The notes beneath the pieces were generated by a model that did no database searches, had not been told where the DNA came from, and saw only the letters and a list, made by a program, of their open reading frames with translations. 64,000 bases of DNA from Oscheius onirici (taxonomy: Eukaryota; Nematoda; Chromadorea; Rhabditida; Rhabditidae). The DNA lies in contig OW051472.1 of the NCBI GenBank assembly GCA_932521025.1, positions 1,054,001 through 1,118,000 of the forward strand. Direction: 5' to 3'. Positions 57,404-64,000 of the stretch are shown piece by piece; position 1 is the stretch's first letter; each line of letters starts with the position of its first letter. Both the position numbers and the translations under genes were made by a program.

Positions 57404-58023
57404 TGTTCTTTTTGAATGTTTCCGGTTTTTCACGTGTGTGAATTTCTTCCAATATGGTACCGGTCGACCGTGTTAGATCGTTAATCATGGTTGTGATTTC
57501 TTCGGAACTCTTGACGCGAGCTGCAGGTGCATCGTTTTGTAATAACCGGACCTAAAAATGCATGTTTGAAAGTTATTTAGGAGTTATCTACGTGCTCATT
57601 GTACTTGTGAGCTTGCAGCTCCTTTAGCAGGCCATCAGAACCACCTTGATCAACGACTACTTTGTTCTTGTTCTTTTTGAACGTTTCCGGTTTTTCACAT
57701 GCATATCTGTCGTCCACCCATCCGTGTTGCAATGGAAATGATACTGCATTATCCTCATTCTGATTCTTGATGTTGATCCATTCGAGTGTGTGAATTTCTT
57801 CCAATATGGTACCGGTCGACCGTGTTAGATCGTTAATCATGGTTGTGATTTCTTCGGAACTCTTGACGCGAGCTGCAGGTGCATCGTTTTGTAATAACCG
57901 GACCTAAAAATGCATATTTGAAAGTTATTTAGGAGTTATCTACGTGCTCATTGTACTTGTCCTTGTGAGCTTGCAGCTCCTTTAGCAGGTCATCAGAACC
58001 ACCTTGATCAACGACTACTTGCT
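57404..58023 (-). repeat. Tandem duplication of gene H 3' exons
   Basis: 57787-58022 repeats as 57430-57655: both contain GGTACCGGTCGACCGTGTTA, TGCAGGTGCATCGTTTTGTA and the YNEHV exon. The downstream copy lacks about 100 bp encoding EWINIKNQNED...DDRYAC, and joins directly after EEIHT. Confidence 0.85.
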
Positions 58024-61000
58024 ATAAAGAAAATGTATAACGGGACGGAGAGACTTACAGTTTCAGTAATGAGGTAGTCCACATACTCCGTATAAGCATC
58101 GTTGTAGCCCATCAAAGAGTTTGCACCGAGGAAAGCACCGAATTCGGCACAATAGCCTTGGAGCGTTTCCGTCTGCTTTTCCAGTTTAACCTTCTAAATT
58201 CGAAGATTGTGTCAAAGTCAAAGGACTGACCTCTTCTTTTGCCTTGGCGAGAAAGATTTGGGCTTTCTCAACCTGGCTCATGGTATCGTTCTGGATAACA
58301 GTATCCACAATCCTCGTGACCTTTTTCTTGAAATGGTGAGTAATATGAATGTGAGTGTTCCAAGGATGTCCGCACATTCTGCAGCTGTTCTCATTTTCTC
58401 GGAAAACCCAGCACGTTTTCAACGCCTCGTTCGGAAAGAAGGAAGTCTAAACAAGAGAAGTTTTTCTTAGCTATGACCAGTGACTCACCTCAACATCTTT
58501 CAGACAACAGTTATTATGACAGATTATCGTGTGAATGATTTGCGTTGGAGAGTTACTGTTGCCTTCCTCCAAATGTACTTGTTCTACGCAATTGACACAA
58601 ACAGTTCGAGGCTGGTCAAAAACTTCCTTTTCAAGAGAGACCTGAACAGTAGTATATGTCTCTCTGTTCTTTACCTGATCTATATACAGCTTATCTCCCA
58701 TATCTCTTCCCGTTGCCAAACAGAACTCAATTTCGTTAATCTTGCTCCGGATCAATCTAACATTTTCAACGCTGACTCGGGCTATCTCTGTCATCGGTTT
58801 GGCCATGGCGAAAACAATCTGTCTCAGATTATTCACTCTAAGTGTTTCCTCTGTCTTGTGAGGTGGCAGTTTAGCAATCTGTTCAAAGAGTCTAAAAATA
58901 AAAAAAACCTTTTCATCGCTTTTATGCTATTTTACCTAAAAGTTTCCTTGACACTGTGTTTCCAGCTCTTGTCAAAGTCTTCTATTTCTTTCTTTCTAAA
59001 GTTTATTCCACCTTTCTGGCCACCGACAAAGCGGAACGTCTCACTGTCAATGTAGAACAGGGTCTCTTGATTGAGTGGAATGTCGTTTCTGGTCGTTTTG
59101 AGATGGGTTTCCAGAAGAGCAAGAGTATCACCAGCCCTATAGTTGGTCGTTCGGGCATGGGTAAAGCAAAATATGACATTCTGTCTGGCAGAAACGTGAA
59201 GATGCGTAAAGAGCTCGTTCAGACAGAACTTAAGGGGTACCTTCAGTACTTGTTCATTTGGCTTGAGCAGGATCAGAATCGCGTGAATTTCCCTTCAAAC
59301 AGCCTGTTTGCAGAAGCGGAATACACCTTACTTATAATTGGACAGGTACTTGAGTATCATGCGAAAGTTCTCCTCGTCCTTTTTGATACCAGCAGTGTCC
59401 CCGATGCCGGGGGTGTCTATGAGACGGATTGTCTTTTGTCTAGCTCCTTGGCCGACAGTGAACTGGTATGCTTTGGGTCTCTGAGCAGTAGCTCTAGAAC
59501 TTTCCTAATCGCTTACCTTTGTTGAAGATTTGGCAGTTCCGATTCTCTCGTTGGATCTTTCCTCCTCACTCTGCTTGATAGTCGGCTTACAGAGCACTTT
59601 ACTCGTTTTTCCCTAAACAGCCTTGTTTACTAGACTTTTCGGTTCTGGTGCACTTTAGCCGGCCCATAGAATTTTATCCGGCACAAAGTATTTTAACCGG
59701 CCCATCGCATTTTGACCGTCCCATCGCAGATTAACCGGCCCATCGCAGATTTTGGTTTTCTACCCACTAAACTGTGCTTTAGTTTTTTTTAACTATATTC
59801 TGGGTTTCGGGCCGTCATGGCCGTCATGAATTTGATCGAGTATCGTTGTGGGAGCAGACTTTGGGGCTCGTCGATGACGGAGGTTGCAGTCAGCTTCTCC
59901 GTGATGGCAATGATGTCGTTTTCCCGAGCTCCAACATTCCCGACCAACATTTCGTAATAGATGTCTTTGACCAAGTCAGCAGTTATGTTTTCATACGTTA
60001 ACTGCTCCTCTGAAAGTAAATGGTAAAAAAACTAACAGTAATAACAGGATTCATTTACTGTTCCATATACTGATCACTCACTGGCAGGTTTGAAAGGGAC
60101 CGTGGTCATGGCTGCCGTCGTAGTAGTAGCTGCGGTAGTAGACTCTTCGGGCTCAGAAGAGTTCACTTCTTCAGTCTCATCTTCTTCTTCTTGAGTCTTC
60201 AGAGGGAACTTCACTGTCCCACTCCGATGGACTGGCTTCGTCAAGGTCTCTTTGAGTGTCTCTGTCTTTCTTGATCTCTCTCTCACACTCTCTAGCTCTC
60301 TCTAACTCTTCCAGTCTCTCTAACTTTCTCATGAACCAATTCTCTTTGTCCATAATGCGTCTCTCATAGTTAGTATGTGTATCCGCTGTGGTTTGGAACA
60401 CCTGCGAGACTTCAACCAGACACTCTTCAAAATAGAATTGTGAAAATAGAAGCAATCTGCGATGGGCCAGTTAAAATACTTTGGGCCGGTTAATCTGCGA
60501 TGGGCCGGCTAAAGTGCACCAGAACCGACTTTTCTCACCCAACCTCATGATCCTGAAAAGTAAATTGAGTCTCTATCATGACGACGCAGTTCTCCTTCGC
60601 CACGTGAATGTTCGGGAACTTGAGGTAGTTGGCCGTTCCGTTTATGAATGAAGATTTACCAACTCCAGTCTCTCCAAGAAGGACAATATTCATCTCTGGG
60701 GGGAATCTGAAAATTGGATCAATCGTATCTTCAGGAAAACAAACTTTTCAAAAAAGTTCTGCCCGAAGGAGGGAGACCACTCTTCTGGGTCTAAGTCAGT
60801 CTCGAGATCGGCCACTGGTTCAGCGTTGCGATTTTCTTCTTCTTTTCGAGGGGGAAAAAAGTTCTGGTCATCCTCTTCTAGATCGGAGATCTGAAAGTTA
60901 CCGTCTCTCTGTCTTTTTGTTATATCATCTTACCGGTGCTTGTCTTTTCCAGCGCGCATACGTTTCTTGAACCGGTAGAGATTCTTGTCTAACCAGAGCG

Positions 61001-62000
61001 TCGCAAGTTTTCCATTGTCTTTTTTTTATCAAAAGACAGACAAGCACTTTCTTCTGGTCAGATTTCATTAGAGCAAGAACATCCCGAAGTGCAGTCCGAT
61101 TACTGAATGTTAGGTTTTGAGAAAATTCTGTTCTCATCACTTACCGCCTCTCTGCAAACCTCACCTCTTCCACAATCGGCCTGGCCATTGCCTCGTCCTA
61201 AATTCGCACTGTTATTTTGGTCCCGTTATCAGGCCCACATAGCCTTCCTGTTGTTTGAACCAGCTCAAAAACCTGCTTTTGATCTCAGTACTCTCCTCTA
61301 GAAGAACATTTACCAGCGGAGCATATAACTTGTTTTGAATGAGAAATTCTACTATTTTGTGCGTTTCTGGTGATGAATTTTTATCCAGGATGTCATGGAA
61401 TGAACTTCCAACATTTTGGTTTTCTGTTGGAATCTGTTCCTGTCCGTTCGTGGTGTCTTCTTTTTGGTCATTGTGCCTCCATGTGATTAGCGCGTCCTAA
61501 ATTGTTTAGTTTTACACGGTTTGCAATGCCCTTCCAGGACAAAAGTTAGAGATTACTAATCTTTCTCTGTTACTTCGTTCTGTTGTCGATCCACTGTTTT
61601 AGACTCCAGTTCTTGCTCCCCCTGTCCCTCCGTTCCAGTTACCCCTGTCCCAGCCCTCCAAAAAACTACCAAGTCGTCAGCAGTGACGTTCGCGCACTTG
61701 CTTTTCCCGAACTAATTGTGCCCACAAATCCCTTCATTTTGAATTGCCAATTAAAACTTCCGACAGACACATACACAGACGCGAGAGCAAGTGGATTGTC
61801 ACGGAAGCAGAGAAAGAAAGAGGAGGAACCATTACCAAATCTCCTCCTGCAAGCACAAGTCTTTTCATTCTTTGCAACGTCTCTCTGTCCAGACAGCACG
61901 CTTCCAGTAGGCTGAACTTTTGTTTCGTCGAGGTCGTTCCCGTAATGATGTTCAGTACACGATCTAACTGATCGCTTGATAGATGGCTCAGAAACTCCAT
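57404..62000 (-). CDS. Cluster gene H: inverted paralogue of gene C
   Basis: Minus strand from ATG at 62000 (MEFLSHLSSDQLDRVLNIIT), 1.5 bp-perfect counterpart of gene C exon 1 in length (61836..62000, 55 codons). Helical modules continue (IVEFLIQNKLYAPLVNVLLE; LALMKSDQKKVLVCLLIKKR), then acidic linker and G domain: IVLLGETGVGKSSFINGTAN, RLIDTPGIGD, VIFCFTHART, LFYIDSETFRFV. Cys/His clusters: RTVCVNCVEQVHL, ICHNNCC, CRMCGHPWNTHIHITHHF. A Lys/Asn-rich tail near 57577-57700 ends the first copy. The 3' exons are duplicated locally (see 57404-58023). An 886-bp hAT-type element (59641-60526) sits in the intron after the P-loop exon. Exon order and phases match gene C throughout. Confidence 0.8.
59641..60526. 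mobile_element. hAT-type element carrying coding fragments (Pack-TYPE-like)
   Basis: 886 bp; ends GGTTCTGGTGCACTTTAGCC and perfect complement, with sub-terminal GGCCCATCGCAGATTAACCGG repeats at both ends; flanked by identical 8-mers GACTTTTC at 59633-59640 and 60527-60534. The interior is not transposase: on the minus strand it encodes RRIMDKENWFMRKLERLEEL..., SGTVKFPLKTQEEEDETEEV... and, after an intron-like break, LVKDIYYEMLVGNVGARE...SLLPQRYSIKFMTAMT. The source gene is not recognised. Confidence 0.78.
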
Positions 62001-62521
62001 CCCTTCTGAAAATTCGGTATGAGAAAACGGAACAATTGAAGGCGAAAACATGTTTTTCCTGGTGCTTATCTGGAGCTGTGAGGAGAAATTAGTAAAGTTT
62101 TACGATACGAAAGAGGAGATTGATTTCGAAATTCAGGAAAAAAAATAAAGCTCTTTGAACTGTTTTCAGAGCCAACAGGTAGAGCAACAGGGCCTGGGCT
62201 AAGTTTCAATTGCAACACATCGTAAAAGTCTTTCAAAACTGGCACAATTTTCTGAAAAAAAATAATCAGTGAAAAGGTTCTTGCAAAATTTTAAACCCGA
62301 GGAAAAATCGTAAAGTCTCGCATGAGCCCGCGAAAAAAAAACGCCTGACATCTTTGAAGAAATGCTTCGCTGTTGGCTTCTTCCCCAATCTCGAGGGTCA
62401 CAAGTCACGCCCCTGTGAGAAAAGTAATGATAAGGGGACCATCTCTATCAGTCTCTGCCCAATCCTCTTCCCCAATTCAGTTGTCTTTCAAATTCACTCT
62501 TTCTTTTTCAGAGAGAGATCC

Positions 62522-62704
62522 ATGCACTTTCTCAAAGACGTGCCACAACAGTACCATGTGTCAGTTACCTTCATTCTTGAGGACGAGAACATTGATGTTG
62601 AGACGAAGCTAAGCATTTTGAGAGGAATGGATCTGATGGAGACTGTAATTGCTGAAGCTGCCGAATACCTGACTCCAAAAGTGGAGGAATTAACAGAAGA
62701 GGAG
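62522..62704 (+). CDS. Cluster gene I: first exon with N-terminal helical module (partial)
   Basis: ATG at 62522, 10 bp after acceptor ctttttcag. MHFLKDVPQQYHVSVTFILE, then DVETKLSILRGMDLMETVIA-EAAEYLTPKVEELTEEE, ending at a gtgggt donor. It is homologous to the 49416 exon and to a module near the C-terminus of gene A. The following DNA is a LINE insertion, so the rest of the gene lies beyond it, outside the window, or is lost. Confidence 0.6.
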
Positions 62705-62749
62705 GTGGGTTTTTCTGTGTGGGTTTGGTACGGGAACCGGCAAACAAAA

Positions 62750-63830
62750 TTCAATTCAATTCAATTTATTTCACGAAATCGTAAGTATCACTGTGATTGA
62801 CATAGATTATCTCGCTCACGTTGGACCCTTCGCCGCTCTCATGACTCTTATCCATTCCTCGCCCATTTCTCTCGCATGTCGCATCCAGCAAGACGGTTCG
62901 AGTTCGATTCTAGCACATGCCCTCTTGATGTCGCTATCCCACATCGTTGGTGGCCTTTCGGGAGCTCGTTTCCGATCTAATGGAATCCATTCGTACGTTA
63001 GTTTAGACCATCGTCTATCCTCCATATTAGCCAACTTCTGCGCCCATTTAAGCTTCCTTTTCCACCATATATCTTGGATGTCCGGTAGCTCCGTTCGTCT
63101 TCGAATCTCCTCGTTTCTCACTCTGTCTATGAGACTCAGTCCAAGCATTGCTCTCTCCATACGTCGTTGAACAACAGCAACTTTCCGTTGGGTGTCGACT
63201 CGTAGACTCCGCACTTCGCTGCCGTATAGGAGGCTAGGAACGATGCATGTTAAGAAGACCCGTTTCTTCATCCTCATGGGCACGTTTCTTCGGGACATGA
63301 ACACCCTGTGCTTGTTGAAAGCGGCCCAAGCTGATCCAATCCTGCGCGATAGTTCCCGATTCTGGTCTGTACATGTTATCAAGCTTCCCAGATATACGAA
63401 GTGTTTGACGAATTGAAATGGAGTCCCATTGAGCAGAAAATTACCTTCGTAGGCGTTTGTCATGGCGACCGTTTTCAGACGGTTGATCTCCAACCCAACC
63501 GTGCGGCTAGCCACTTCTAACTCACTAACCATTCGTTAGACAGCTCCCAAACTTCTTCCGATTAGAACAATGTCATCCGCGTATCTGAGATGACTCAGCT
63601 TTCTGCCATTGATGTTGACTCCAACGTGTACCAATCCAGTTGACGAAAAACATCCTCCAATATGGCGTTGAAGAGTATTGGAAAAAGCACGCAGTCCTGT
63701 CTGACTCCCCGCTCTATGGACACGTTCACCAGCTCCTCGAGCACTTTTACGTTGCATGACACACCCGTGTAGATTTTCTTCAGCATCAACAAAATTTATG
63801 AACAGGAACAGGAGGTTACTGTAATCCAGG
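62750..63830 (-). mobile_element. RTE LINE, 5'-truncated, with reverse-transcriptase YADD motif
   Basis: The minus strand encodes HLRYADDIVLIGRSLG (catalytic YADD), then MVSELEVASRTVGLEINRLK, FVYLGSLITCTDQNRELSRR, PSLLYGSEVRSLRVDTQRKV, RMERAMLGLSLIDRVRNEEI, ERPPTMWDSDIKRA. A frame change separates the YADD part from the rest, so it is probably dead. The 3' end has an AATTG repeat tail (62752-62768), typical of RTE. The last about 170 bases of the window show no feature. Confidence 0.88.
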
Positions 63831-64000
63831 AGAAAAACGCCAAAGTATCGTGAAGTGTTATTTTACACATAACCATGACTTTTGAGTAGTTCTTGAACAT
63901 ATTTTTGATGAAATTTTGTAGTGACAAGTTAGGCTACGCCCCTCCAGGGCTAAGTGACTTAGTTTTGCCCTTTTCAAAACAGATAACAGTTAACAGTTTG

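Noticed and set aside
57340-57420. Telomere-like or satellite tract (TTTTTATTCTTTTTGTT repeats)
   Set aside because: It is the complement of the Lys/Asn-rich tail codons of gene H and its duplicate.

Overview
The window is animal nuclear DNA, most likely from a nematode. Evidence: very short introns (mostly 30-60 bp, gtragt...tttcag); genes of nematode-enriched families (two DUF316-type chymotrypsin-like proteases, an Srsx-like rhodopsin-type GPCR, an F-box-like protein, a non-alpha nicotinic receptor subunit, a PLA2-like secreted protein); RTE LINE fragments; and several start codons lying a few bases after a perfect 3' splice acceptor, as expected for spliced-leader trans-splicing. No prokaryotic features are present. 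The species cannot be named from sequence alone.

Layout. 1-5276 (+): an essentially complete RABL6 homologue, with two unrelated minus-strand genes (a RING membrane protein and a small membrane protein) nested in its 2.4 kb fifth intron. 5.3-15 kb: repeat-rich DNA with RTE fragments, tRNA-like SINEs and foldback elements, two minus-strand genes (one uncharacterised, one F-box-like) and two copies of a small cysteine-rich secreted peptide. 15.1-18.5 kb (+): a secreted Ser/Gly/Pro-rich protein with 348-bp tandem repeats, convergent with a DUF316-type protease (-). 20-21.7 kb: a divergent pseudogenised protease paralogue. 22.1-26.0 kb: a Cys-loop receptor subunit. 26.7-27.8 kb: a GPCR. 28-29.6 kb: a third, broken cysteine-rich peptide and a PLA2-like gene.

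30.5-62.7 kb is the notable part: at least six G-domain genes plus relics of one family (P-loop GETGxGKS/T, switch DTPG, TNTR or THAR in place of NKxD). They combine different modules: a Cys/His-rich domain resembling DUF8206, a recurring N-terminal helical module, a long charged coiled coil, twelve ankyrin repeats plus SH3, and a degenerate second G domain. The cluster shows inverted paralogy, a chimeric pseudogene, exon duplication and many TIR elements in introns, including an 886-bp element with perfect 8-bp target duplications that carries multi-exon coding fragments. This is the best candidate for an undescribed, fast-evolving system, plausibly innate immune by analogy with GIMAP and NLR clusters; that role is inference. 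The window ends in a 5'-truncated RTE LINE.

Exon coordinates were worked out by hand from splice signals, reading frame and comparison among paralogues; most complete models give an integral number of codons. Family names come from recognition, not searches.
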